From the NCBI GenBank assembly GCA_041749075.1, contig JBGTBY010000028.1, positions 17,549-81,548 on the forward strand: a stretch of 64,000 nucleotides of DNA, in the 5' to 3' direction. Below are positions 51,533 through 59,323 of the stretch, piece by piece. The notes under the pieces were generated by a model. It worked only from the letters and a program-made list of their open reading frames with translations, did not search any database and was not told where the DNA came from. The DNA is from CAMTWZ01 sp041749075. Its GTDB lineage: Bacteria > Bacteroidota > Rhodothermia > Balneolales > HLUCCA01. Every line of letters starts with the position of its first letter. The stretch's first letter is position 1. Both the position numbers and the translations under genes were made by a program.

Positions 51533-53656
51533 TCACCCCGCGTCTGTCGCCGCCTGTTCCTTCATGATTTTTTGCTGGATGTCGTGCGGCACCGATCCAT
51601 ACCCATGAAATGCCATCCGGAAGGTGGCTCGACCTTGCGATAAGGATTTCAGGGAGGTGTAGTATTTGCCAAGTTCCGCCAATGGGGCGCGCGCTTTCAC
51701 GAGCTGCATCGAACCTTCGGCATCCATGCCTTGGATTTGTCCGCGACGCGTGGACATGTCGCTCATCACATCGCCCATGTATTCGGTGGGCACATAGATG
51801 TCCAGGTCGTAAATGGGTTCGAGCAATTGCGGACCCGCTTCAAGAAACGCCTGCTTGAACGCCATGAGTCCGGCTGTTTTGAAGGCGGCTTCATTGGAAT
51901 CGACCGGATGCATCGATCCGTCGAAGACCGACACGCGGATGTCGCGGCACCGTGATCCGGAAATCGGACCTTGCTCCATCTTCTCCATCACGCCTTTGAG
52001 GATGGCGGGGAGGAAGCGGGCTTCGATCACCCCTCCCACGATGCAGTTCTGAAACACCAATTTCCCGCCCCAAGGCAGTTCATGGACTTGAATATCGCGC
52101 ACGGTCATCTCTGCCGGAGGCGCCATCCCTTCCGTGTACGGTTCCACCAACATGTACACCTCAGCATATTGCCCGGCCCCACCGGATTGCTTCTTATGCT
52201 TATAAGAGGCTTTTCGTCCATGCGTGATGGTTTCGCGATACGGAATCCGCGTTTCATGAAACTCGATATTCAGTTTGAACCGCGTGGTGAGCGCGTGTTT
52301 GACCACGGCCAGATGCTCCTCCCCTTGCACGCCGAGAATCAACTGGCGCAGTTCCTGGCTGTTCTCCACCGAGATTGAAGGATCTTCGCGATGTAGCTGA
52401 TGCACCGCAGCACCTAGTTTTTCCTCCTCACCCGATTTCGTTGATTTCACGGCCACACGCATCGTGGCTTCAGGATATGGGATGGGCGCGATTTTGAGGT
52501 CGAATCCCTTTTCATGGAAGGTGTCGTTCACACCCGCATCCTTCAATTTGACGGCAGCGCCGATGTCGCCGGTATGCAATTCCGAGACATCCACCCGCTT
52601 GCTGCCCTGACTCACAAACAATCCCGCGAAGCGCGAGGCGTTTCCTTGGTTGTTCACCAGATCGGCACCCGTTTTCACCGAGCCATTGTAGACTTTGAAA
52701 TACATCAACTCGCCCACATGGTCTTCAGAATACGTCTTGAAGATGAATAGAGCCGTTTTTCCTTTCGGATCGAGCTTGTGCAGAGTGCCGTCTTCCAATT
52801 TGGGCCCGGCCACGTCCAGTGGTGTGGGCGCGACGGCGTCGATGAAGCCCATGAGTCGGCCCGAGCCCATGTTCCGCTCCGCCGACACGCATAACAACGG
52901 GAAAATCTGGCGATTCACCATCGCGGTGTGCAAGCCTTCAATCAATTCCTCCTCATCCAGATTTCCCTTCTCGAAGTAATGGTCCATCAGGGTTTCATCG
53001 TTTTCCGCGATGATCTCCACCAATTGTTGGTGCATCAATTCAGCGCGGGCTTTTTGGGATGCCGGGATGGGAAGTTTCGCCGGTTTTCCCCCATCCTTCG
53101 GAAACTCATACATCGTCATTTTCAGCACATCGATGATGGCGTTGAACCCGTTTCCCTCATTGTAAGGGTATTGAACCGGGATGACCTGCCGGCCGAAACG
53201 TTCTTGCGCCGATTCAAGAGCCTTGTCGAAATTCGATTTGGGATGATCCACCTTGTTGATCACAAATATCGGAACATTGCCGGTTTCAGTGGCTTGCCGC
53301 CATAGGATTTCCGTGCCTACTTCCACGCCGCGCTCCGAATCCAATACGAAAATCGAGGTTCCGGCCATTTTGAGCGCCCCGATCACCTCTCCGATGTAAT
53401 CCGTTGTGCCAGGAGCGTCGATCAGATTGATTTTGTAGCCACGCCACTCGAGGTGCATGAAACTGGCATGGACCGATTTCTCTTTTTCACGCTCAATCGC
53501 ATGGGAATCCGAGACCGTGTTTTTTTCCTTGATGCTGCCACGCCGTTGAATCGCTCCCGCTTCGAACAACATGGTTTCCGCGAGAGTGGTTTTACCGGAA
53601 CCGGCGTGGCCGAGTAGGATGATGTTCCGGATCCTGGATGAGTCATATACATTCAT
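51533..53656 (-). CDS. EF-G-like translation GTPase (FusA2 type)
   Basis: About 707 residues from ATG 53656, preceded at 6 nt by a strong GGAGG; 11 codons of an upstream frame are excluded by that site. G-domain motifs: G1 GHAGSGKT, G3 DAPGTTDY in place of the canonical DTPGHVDF, G4 NKVD. Domains II-V follow with HETRIPYRETI near the middle and a C-terminal QGRATFRMAFHGYGSVP. The altered G3, with Thr where EF-G has His, is typical of the secondary EF-G-like branch (Thermus EF-G-2, mycobacterial FusA2), which is not the main elongation factor and is of uncertain role. Canonical fusA must be elsewhere. Confidence 0.9.
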   Translation of the reverse strand: MNVYDSSRIRNIILLGHAGSGKTTLAETMLFEAGAIQRRGSIKEKNTVSDSHAIEREKEKSVHASFMHLEWRGYKINLIDAPGTTDYIGEVIGALKMAGTSIFVLDSERGVEVGTEILWRQATETGNVPIFVINKVDHPKSNFDKALESAQERFGRQVIPVQYPYNEGNGFNAIIDVLKMTMYEFPKDGGKPAKLPIPASQKARAELMHQQLVEIIAENDETLMDHYFEKGNLDEEELIEGLHTAMVNRQIFPLLCVSAERNMGSGRLMGFIDAVAPTPLDVAGPKLEDGTLHKLDPKGKTALFIFKTYSEDHVGELMYFKVYNGSVKTGADLVNNQGNASRFAGLFVSQGSKRVDVSELHTGDIGAAVKLKDAGVNDTFHEKGFDLKIAPIPYPEATMRVAVKSTKSGEEEKLGAAVHQLHREDPSISVENSQELRQLILGVQGEEHLAVVKHALTTRFKLNIEFHETRIPYRETITHGRKASYKHKKQSGGAGQYAEVYMLVEPYTEGMAPPAEMTVRDIQVHELPWGGKLVFQNCIVGGVIEARFLPAILKGVMEKMEQGPISGSRCRDIRVSVFDGSMHPVDSNEAAFKTAGLMAFKQAFLEAGPQLLEPIYDLDIYVPTEYMGDVMSDMSTRRGQIQGMDAEGSMQLVKARAPLAELGKYYTSLKSLSQGRATFRMAFHGYGSVPHDIQQKIMKEQAATDAG

Positions 53657-53727
53657 GACGAGCCTCCGTGTCGCTTTAGTGTCATGCAATTACCGGAATT
53701 AAACCTCCGAAATCAACCTTTTTCCTT

Positions 53728-53735
53728 TACATTTG
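53728..53735 (+). promoter_or_regulatory. Putative -7 promoter box of asparaginase gene
   Basis: TACATTTG matches TAnnTTTG exactly and ends 7 nt before the ATG at 53743, so the transcript would start at or within a few nt of the start codon. No ribosome binding site is visible. Confidence 0.48.
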
Positions 53736-53742
53736 TTGACCA

Positions 53743-54759
53743 ATGAAACGCGTTTTAATCCTTCAGACCGGCGGCACCATCTTGATGAGGCCGAGCAAAT
53801 CCGACCCGAGTCAGGTCGCGCCCGATCCGCATGCGAGTCGCTGGCTGCTTAAAGAGATTCCGGATCTGGCCAGAATCGCGGATATCGATCAAAAACCACT
53901 GTTCAATCTGGACAGCAGCAATATGTCTCCGTCGCATTGGACCCAGTTGGCCGAAGCCATTCTCGCTGAAAAACATCATTATGATGGATTTGTGGTCTTA
54001 CACGGCACCGATACCATGGCCTACACCGCGTCGGCGCTGAGTTTCGCGCTGGCCGGACTCGGAAAACCTGTGATTTTCACCGGCAGCCAGGTCCCGTTGG
54101 CCAATCTTCGCAGTGATGCGCGTCGCAATCTGATCAATGCTGTGGAAGTGGCCACTCTCGATTTGCCCGAAGTATGCATCTGTTTCAATGATGCGGTGTT
54201 CCGTGGCAATCGGGCGACCAAGATGTCGATCGGGGATTTCGATGCGTTCGGATCACCGAATCTGGCGCCATTGGCAGAGATCGGGATTGAAATCCGGATG
54301 TCACATGTGGAGCCGCAAGATCTTGTGCATGGGGAGCCGCAAGATCTTGCGGCTCTTCTTCCAAAATTTTCCTCCTCCGTCCACATCCTCAAAATCCATC
54401 CCGCCATATCTCCGGACATCCTGGACACATTGCCCACGAGCGGCATCCAAGCCCTCATCATCGAAGCATTCGGGTCGGGGAATTTCCCGATCGTGGGTCC
54501 ACATAATATGTTGCCATTGTTTCGTCGGTGTCGGGATGCAGGCATGCATCTAATCATCGCGTCGCAAGCGCCATATGATGCGATTCAGCTGTCCAAGTAT
54601 GAAAGCGGTCGCGAAGCCGAAGCCCTGGGCATGCTTAGCGCCGGCGATATGACGCTCGAAGCCGCCCTCACCAAAACCATGTACCTGTTGGCGAACGCGA
54701 TTCGGTTTCCCGATTTCCGTACCGCCTTCCTCACCCCGCTTTGCGGCGAACGGAGCTGA
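53743..54759 (+). CDS. ansA: L-asparaginase, type I (cytoplasmic)
   Basis: 338 residues, no signal peptide. The first catalytic threonine is in VLILQTGGTILM, the second site in GFVVLHGTDTMAYTASALSFAL, with TGSQVPL and the lysine/aspartate set following. It hydrolyses asparagine to aspartate and ammonia. Residues about 188-203 (VEPQDLVHGEPQDLAAL) are a duplicated EPQDL insertion encoded by a 24-nt-spaced repeat and a perfect 22-bp palindrome; the region is a variable surface stretch of the family, so activity is probably retained. The exonuclease gene follows after 3 nt. Confidence 0.92.
   Translation: MKRVLILQTGGTILMRPSKSDPSQVAPDPHASRWLLKEIPDLARIADIDQKPLFNLDSSNMSPSHWTQLAEAILAEKHHYDGFVVLHGTDTMAYTASALSFALAGLGKPVIFTGSQVPLANLRSDARRNLINAVEVATLDLPEVCICFNDAVFRGNRATKMSIGDFDAFGSPNLAPLAEIGIEIRMSHVEPQDLVHGEPQDLAALLPKFSSSVHILKIHPAISPDILDTLPTSGIQALIIEAFGSGNFPIVGPHNMLPLFRRCRDAGMHLIIASQAPYDAIQLSKYESGREAEALGMLSAGDMTLEAALTKTMYLLANAIRFPDFRTAFLTPLCGERS
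54309..54355. repeat. Direct repeat plus perfect 22-bp palindrome inside ansA
   Basis: GGAGCCGCAAGATCTTG occurs at 54309-54325 and 54333-54349 (period 24 nt, 8 codons). The second copy continues into a perfect palindrome at 54334-54355 with half-site GAGCCGCAAGA. The reading frame is preserved. Looks like the insertion or duplication of a short palindromic element. Confidence 0.85.
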
Positions 54760-54762
54760 TTT

Positions 54763-55473
54763 ATGAAATTCGTGTTCGACCTTGAAACCGTGCCCGATAT
54801 CGAGCTCATCCGACTGAGCTTGGATGATGCCAGCGATGATGATGCCACCCTGATGGAGCAGGCCACCGAACAACTATCGCGCAACAAAACCGGATTCATG
54901 CCTCCCGCCTTTCAGCGCATCGTGGCATGGGTGGGATTGTGGATCGAAGATACCGGTCAGCCCAAGAACAAAGTGAGTTGGAGCGGCGCGGACGAGAAAG
55001 AGGGTCTTCAAAAACTCATCGACACCTTATTGGTGTATCGCGATTTCGGGCTCATCCATCACAACGGGAAAGGGTTCGATCTGCCAGTAATCACCTATCG
55101 TGCGATGAAGCACGGGCTCCAACTCCCAAAACGCCTCAATAGTCAGGACATCCGCTACCGGTTCAGCAAAGAAAACGTGGATTTGGTGGATGAATTCACC
55201 AATTATGGCGCATCCCAATGGCCGAAATTGAAGCATTTGGGAGCCTTGGTCGGCGTTCCGTTCAAGAAAACCGGTGAAGGAAATGCGGTGGATCGGATGT
55301 TCCACGAAGGAAAGCTGGATGAAATCGAGCACTACTGCTATGAGGACGTGATGGCCACCTACCTCATCTGGCTTCACCTGAAATTCACGAATGGCGATAT
55401 GGATGCGGAAACGTTCTCGAATCTGAAAGAACGAGCTATGAGCAAACTCTTGGAAATCCAGAGCGGACTCTAA
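54763..55473 (+). CDS. Predicted 3'-5' exonuclease, PolB-related (DnaQ-like fold)
   Basis: 236 residues. Exo I motif FVFDLETVPDI supplies the first metal-binding Asp and Glu, exo II region LIHHNGKGFDLPVITYRAMKHGL the next Asp, and the C-terminal YCYEDVMATYLIWL the last. This pattern is the stand-alone exonuclease family related to the proofreading domain of family B polymerases. Its likely substrate is DNA 3' ends; no biological role is established. Lies 3 nt after ansA and overlaps the convergent DUF2207 gene by 4 nt. Confidence 0.85.
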   Translation: MKFVFDLETVPDIELIRLSLDDASDDDATLMEQATEQLSRNKTGFMPPAFQRIVAWVGLWIEDTGQPKNKVSWSGADEKEGLQKLIDTLLVYRDFGLIHHNGKGFDLPVITYRAMKHGLQLPKRLNSQDIRYRFSKENVDLVDEFTNYGASQWPKLKHLGALVGVPFKKTGEGNAVDRMFHEGKLDEIEHYCYEDVMATYLIWLHLKFTNGDMDAETFSNLKERAMSKLLEIQSGL

Positions 55474-57200
55474 CTCGCTCCTCCCCCGCCTCCGCCACCG
55501 GCTGATCCTGCCGAAGCGCCACTCGCCGAGGAGACACCCGAACTCGCAGACGCCACCATCCCTGATATTTGGGATGCGAACAGCGCCGGATTTGTTGCGA
55601 AACCAGACGTCGAAAGCCACATATCCGCAGTTGGATCGGGATCCATATTCGATAACATGGATGTGAGCCGTGCACCTGCCAATCCAAACGCCACCGCATA
55701 AATCACATGAGTTCCGGTCTTGGCACCGGATAGTTCCGCTTTGTTTCCCGATTTAAGTCCGTTTTTATACGCCAGCCACAACCGATAGGTGAGTTCGCCA
55801 AGTTCGGATCTGCGATAAATGCCGAAGGAAAAAGCAAATCCGAGTGTGGCGATGATGATGGCCGCACCACCTAAAACTCCGATATGAAATGCGGCGAAGA
55901 TCGAGACCACAATCAGAATCGCACATAGGATGGCGGATGCCGTCACTCCTTTTGCAGATTCAGAATCGTCATAGCCACGTGCCTTGGCGTTTTGTTTCAC
56001 CATCACTCCCCATGCCATGTACCATTTCATGGTTTCGGCGCGATCGGCTTTGAACAGGACATCCAAGCGAACCGGCTCTCCCGCACCATGAGATGCGAGA
56101 AAGTTCAATAGATCGATCTCGAAATCCTGAAGGCCGGCATGATTTACGGAATCGGGTGTGAGCGCGACAGACGTCACGAGCTTGGGTTTTCCCCAGCGCT
56201 GTGGTTCTTCTGTTGTGGTAATCGTCAGTTTTCCTTGGCGTGCCAGATCGAACATGGTCGCCACCAGGGCATTCGGCATGATGTGGCGACTCGTCATAAG
56301 CCATGAAACGATGGCTGGTGGCAGATCGGATGGTGGCGTATGACCCGTTTCAGGAATGCGGATGGATGGCTTGAACCGACGTCCGTAGCGATGATAGAAA
56401 TATCCGAATATGAAAAACGGTCCGAACAGAAGGATTGGCAAAAACTCCTGAAACCATGCCGCGCGGATCGACTTGTTCTCTGCAGCAATGGCCGCATCCC
56501 GTTCTTTCCGCTCTTCATCGGCGATGGCCGCTTCCAGCGTGAAAGCCGCATCCGTTATCGGAGCATCCGCAACCCATGCGGATGGGAACACGGAACGAAT
56601 CCGGATTCCATCACGACGTGCGATACGACCGGATACCGCGCTCACACTTCCTTGAAAACCGGATAACAGGCTGAGATTGGACGTATCCCCTTCCGCCCAT
56701 ACAGGAATCGTGGTGGATGAATCACTAGACGCGAATTGAAGGTCGAGCGTCCAAGAAAGCGTGCTGCGATCCCACTTATTGCCGATATAGGTCCAGAACA
56801 ATTCGCTGTGCTCCGGACCTTTCACTACCGCACCGGCCACTTTGTAGCGTAATTCAAAGGTTTTCGTCTCGTCTTCGGCCACATAACGCCATTCGACGGT
56901 GACACGAGTGCGACGGTCTCGGATGCGGAATGTGCCCGGATCTTTTGAGTCCGATTCGAGCATCGGCACACCGTTTTCAAACAGTTGGATGTCGTAGAGC
57001 CGGTCGAAGCCGCGTTTGCGGATGTCGATGTCGGCGCGTGTATAACGACCGTCGAATTTGTACGTGCGGACTTCGCGAAACTCAATGGTTCCGTCAGGTA
57101 AAACCACCGCTGTGGTGGCGAGATGTTCGATGGTCCAGTCTTTGGCGAGTAAGGGCGACTGTAAACCAAGTATCAGAAATAACAGGATAAGGTGTTTCAT
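55470..57200 (-). CDS. DUF2207 membrane protein
   Basis: About 576 residues from ATG 57200 (MKHLILLFLILGLQSPLLAK, signal peptide). A large extracytoplasmic beta domain (DWTIEHLATTAVVLPDGTIEFREVRTYKFDG ... TVEWRYVAEDETKTFELRYKV) is followed by a helix, a cytoplasmic segment with NALVATMFDLARQGKLTIT, two further helices (AILCAILIVVSIFAAFHIGVLGG) and a glycine-rich end SAGGGGGGGAS. This order and the glycine tail are characteristic of DUF2207. Function unknown. A TACTTTCG box precedes the ATG by 3 nt. Confidence 0.88.
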   Translation of the reverse strand: MKHLILLFLILGLQSPLLAKDWTIEHLATTAVVLPDGTIEFREVRTYKFDGRYTRADIDIRKRGFDRLYDIQLFENGVPMLESDSKDPGTFRIRDRRTRVTVEWRYVAEDETKTFELRYKVAGAVVKGPEHSELFWTYIGNKWDRSTLSWTLDLQFASSDSSTTIPVWAEGDTSNLSLLSGFQGSVSAVSGRIARRDGIRIRSVFPSAWVADAPITDAAFTLEAAIADEERKERDAAIAAENKSIRAAWFQEFLPILLFGPFFIFGYFYHRYGRRFKPSIRIPETGHTPPSDLPPAIVSWLMTSRHIMPNALVATMFDLARQGKLTITTTEEPQRWGKPKLVTSVALTPDSVNHAGLQDFEIDLLNFLASHGAGEPVRLDVLFKADRAETMKWYMAWGVMVKQNAKARGYDDSESAKGVTASAILCAILIVVSIFAAFHIGVLGGAAIIIATLGFAFSFGIYRRSELGELTYRLWLAYKNGLKSGNKAELSGAKTGTHVIYAVAFGLAGARLTSMLSNMDPDPTADMWLSTSGFATNPALFASQISGMVASASSGVSSASGASAGSAGGGGGGGAS

Positions 57201-57203
57201 GCC

Positions 57204-57211
57204 CGAAAGTA
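57204..57211 (-). promoter_or_regulatory. Putative leaderless promoter box of DUF2207 gene
   Basis: TACTTTCG, then GGC, then the ATG at 57200. Same spacing as at 58665 and 61303. Confidence 0.48.
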
Positions 57212-57239
57212 CGGAACTGAGCACCACAAAGTGTCGATT

Positions 57240-58661
57240 CTACTTCATCAACATCATTTTTCGTGTTTGAACCGACCCATTCACATTCAATCGATACAGA
57301 TAAACACCTGAGGGCAAATCACTTGCATCGAACGAGACCTGATGAGAACCTGACGGCATCATAGAATCCACCAGAACGGCGACTTCACGCCCCAATAGGT
57401 CATAAATTGTGAGATGCGTGATGCTGGAAGCTTGAAGCTGGAAGCTGATCTTGGTGGAAGGATTGAAAGGATTTGGGTAATTTTGGTGCAATGATGAATT
57501 AATGATTACTTCCTTAGAATCTTCTACAGAAACGGCCTCTCCCATATCGATCGTGTAGATGCTGCCATCGAACGAACACAAGTACAACTCGCCTTGATGA
57601 TCTTCGCCAAAACAGACCAATGAGAACCGATTGATGGCTCCTACAGATTGTAGATCGTTCGCAAAAGGGCCTTCATTGTAGGCGATGGACCAGATCTGAC
57701 CGGAAATGTAATCTCCGAAAAAGTAACGGCCATCTTGATCTGAATTCTTCCCACGATACACAAAACCACCGGTGATGGATTGGGCTCCCGGAAGCCCATA
57801 TTCAAACACAGGGAGTTCTTTGCCGGAGGTGTCGCATGCGGAGGCCGGATTGTAACAAAGTGTGCCTTCCATCACTCTCCAACCATAATTTCCGCCGGAC
57901 TGGATGATGTTGACTTCTTCGAGACGACTTTGCCCCACATCCCCCGCCCATAAATCTCCTGTTTCGGAATCGAAACTGAACCGGAACGGGTTTCGGAGTC
58001 CGTAGGAGAAAATCTCTTCGCGCCAGCCAGACACATTATCGACATAGGGATTGTCGGATGGGATGGCGTATGCAAGACTTCCCTGTGTTTGATCCACATC
58101 GAGCCGCAATATCGTGCCGAAGAGGTTGGTTCGGTTCTGAGCGTGGTTATTGGGATCGCCCGTGCCGCCGCCATCGCCGAACGCGACGTAGAGATATCCA
58201 TCCGGACCGAAGCGGATTTGTCCGCCATTATGGTTCGTGAACGGTTGAATCAGTTCGATGAGAATCACTTCACTGTCCGCATCCAAGACTTGTGGATTTG
58301 TGGGATGGGTGCTGAATCGCGACAGAACGGATCGATACGGACTGGCGCGGGTGTATGAGACATATACATGTCCTGTTATCGGATAATTCGGATGTAACGC
58401 AAACCCAAGAATGCCACCTTCACCGGTGGTCGTTACACGGCCGGAGATATTCAGGAAGATTTGGGATAATGTCACATCCGGTGAATTATGAAAGCGACGA
58501 ATGATTCCGGCGCGTTCAGCGACAAATAAGGTATCCGGAACACCTTGTGAGATCTGGATGTCCATCGGCAATGTGAACGAAAGCCCTGGAAACGCATTTC
58601 GAACGGTGGGCTGGGCTGTGGCCAGTAGTGGGAATAGAAGAATCGCGAAAATGGCTTTCAT
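57240..58661 (-). CDS. Secreted PQQ-type sugar dehydrogenase with T9SS sorting domain
   Basis: 473 residues. Signal peptide MKAIFAILLFPLLATAQ, then a six-bladed beta-propeller of the glucose/sorbosone dehydrogenase family: LPMDIQISQGVPDTLFVAERAGIIRRF, GGILGFALHPNYPITGHVYVSYT, NHNGGQIRFGPDGYLYVAFGDGGGTGDPNNHAQN with calcium and PQQ site residues. The last about 85 residues form a type A T9SS domain (NYPNPFNPSTKISFQL ... GVYLYRLNVNG). It should be exported by Sec and the type IX system. Bases 57419-57450 in the linker are built from GAAGCTGGAAGC-type repeats. Confidence 0.9.
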   Translation of the reverse strand: MKAIFAILLFPLLATAQPTVRNAFPGLSFTLPMDIQISQGVPDTLFVAERAGIIRRFHNSPDVTLSQIFLNISGRVTTTGEGGILGFALHPNYPITGHVYVSYTRASPYRSVLSRFSTHPTNPQVLDADSEVILIELIQPFTNHNGGQIRFGPDGYLYVAFGDGGGTGDPNNHAQNRTNLFGTILRLDVDQTQGSLAYAIPSDNPYVDNVSGWREEIFSYGLRNPFRFSFDSETGDLWAGDVGQSRLEEVNIIQSGGNYGWRVMEGTLCYNPASACDTSGKELPVFEYGLPGAQSITGGFVYRGKNSDQDGRYFFGDYISGQIWSIAYNEGPFANDLQSVGAINRFSLVCFGEDHQGELYLCSFDGSIYTIDMGEAVSVEDSKEVIINSSLHQNYPNPFNPSTKISFQLQASSITHLTIYDLLGREVAVLVDSMMPSGSHQVSFDASDLPSGVYLYRLNVNGSVQTRKMMLMK

Positions 58662-58664
58662 GCA

Positions 58665-58672
58665 AGAAAGTA
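58665..58672 (-). promoter_or_regulatory. Putative leaderless promoter box of sugar dehydrogenase gene
   Basis: TACTTTCT, then TGC, then the ATG at 58661, the third minus-strand case with exactly 3 nt between box and start. Confidence 0.45.
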
Positions 58673-58738
58673 CGGATGAGGGTTAAAAAAATTATCAGTA
58701 CTATCGAATTGAACGAGAGTCAATCTAGTCGAAAGCCC

Positions 58739-58933
58739 ATGAAAGAATTCAAAATCACTGTTCCGGATCATCAGATTCCAACCGTATTGGAATTCATCGA
58801 GTACTTGAAGGCGGAATCCGTCGCAGAACTCGACATTCCCGAATCACATAAGACGTTGGTTCGAGATAGAATCAGCAGTGCGACACCTGATTCGTATATC
58901 CCGTGGGATGAAGCCGTGAAGCGGTTGACTTAG
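58739..58933 (+). CDS. Small antitoxin-like protein
   Basis: 64 residues from ATG 58739 (MKEFKITVPDHQIPTVLEFIEYL). The C-terminal half IPESHKTLVRDRISSATPDSYIPWDEAVKRL has the IPxxxKxxVxxRI...YIPWDE pattern of short proteins annotated as addiction-module components (antitoxins) in Bacteroidota. No RelE/ParE toxin follows it; its stop instead overlaps the convergent HipA-N-like gene by 4 nt. It may act on a distant toxin, be an orphan, or be part of the adjacent kinase locus. Confidence 0.62.
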   Translation: MKEFKITVPDHQIPTVLEFIEYLKAESVAELDIPESHKTLVRDRISSATPDSYIPWDEAVKRLT

Positions 58934-59319
58934 GACTCTGAAACCAGTCGAAACGGATTCGCGATGTTGGATGTGCCGAATTCTTTCAACAGATCGACAT
59001 CATAAACTCGACCTTCGTGCTTTTTGATATAGGTTCGCATGCGAGGTTGTCCCGAACCGGGAATTCGCGATGCAAAAAATGGCCATAGTGTATCTGACTG
59101 ATACACACGATCCACTTGAGGAAAATCAGCTATGGGTTGAAGCCGACCATGTCGTTTGAAATCCTCGGAATACTTATAGATCCACTCTCCATCACGAAAA
59201 TCCAATGTGCCAATAACGTCGGATTTGTAGGACAGAATGAACCGCTCGGATCCAGCAGATTCGGTATTAATTACGGATCCGGAATCACCAGGCAACAATT
59301 TAGCGAGCCAATTTTTCAT
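58930..59319 (-). CDS. HipA N-terminal subdomain-like protein (HipS-like)
   Basis: 129 residues from ATG 59319, 4 nt after the kinase stop; codons further upstream lie inside the kinase gene. The core GTLDFRDGEWIYKYSEDF followed by LQPIADFPQVDRVYQSDTLWPFFASRIPGSGQ resembles the N-subdomain-1 of HipA (G-L-x-F-x-x-G-x-W-x-F-x-Y then L-x-P-F-F-x-x-L-P). In full HipA this domain is fused to the kinase and contacts the antitoxin; in HipBST it is a separate antitoxin, HipS. Here it follows its kinase. Confidence 0.65.
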   Translation of the reverse strand: MKNWLAKLLPGDSGSVINTESAGSERFILSYKSDVIGTLDFRDGEWIYKYSEDFKRHGRLQPIADFPQVDRVYQSDTLWPFFASRIPGSGQPRMRTYIKKHEGRVYDVDLLKEFGTSNIANPFRLVSES

Positions 59320-59323
59320 CAGA

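Noticed and set aside
54334..54355. Palindrome in ansA as a transcription terminator
   Set aside because: It is inside an intact reading frame, and the following bases are not a T-run.
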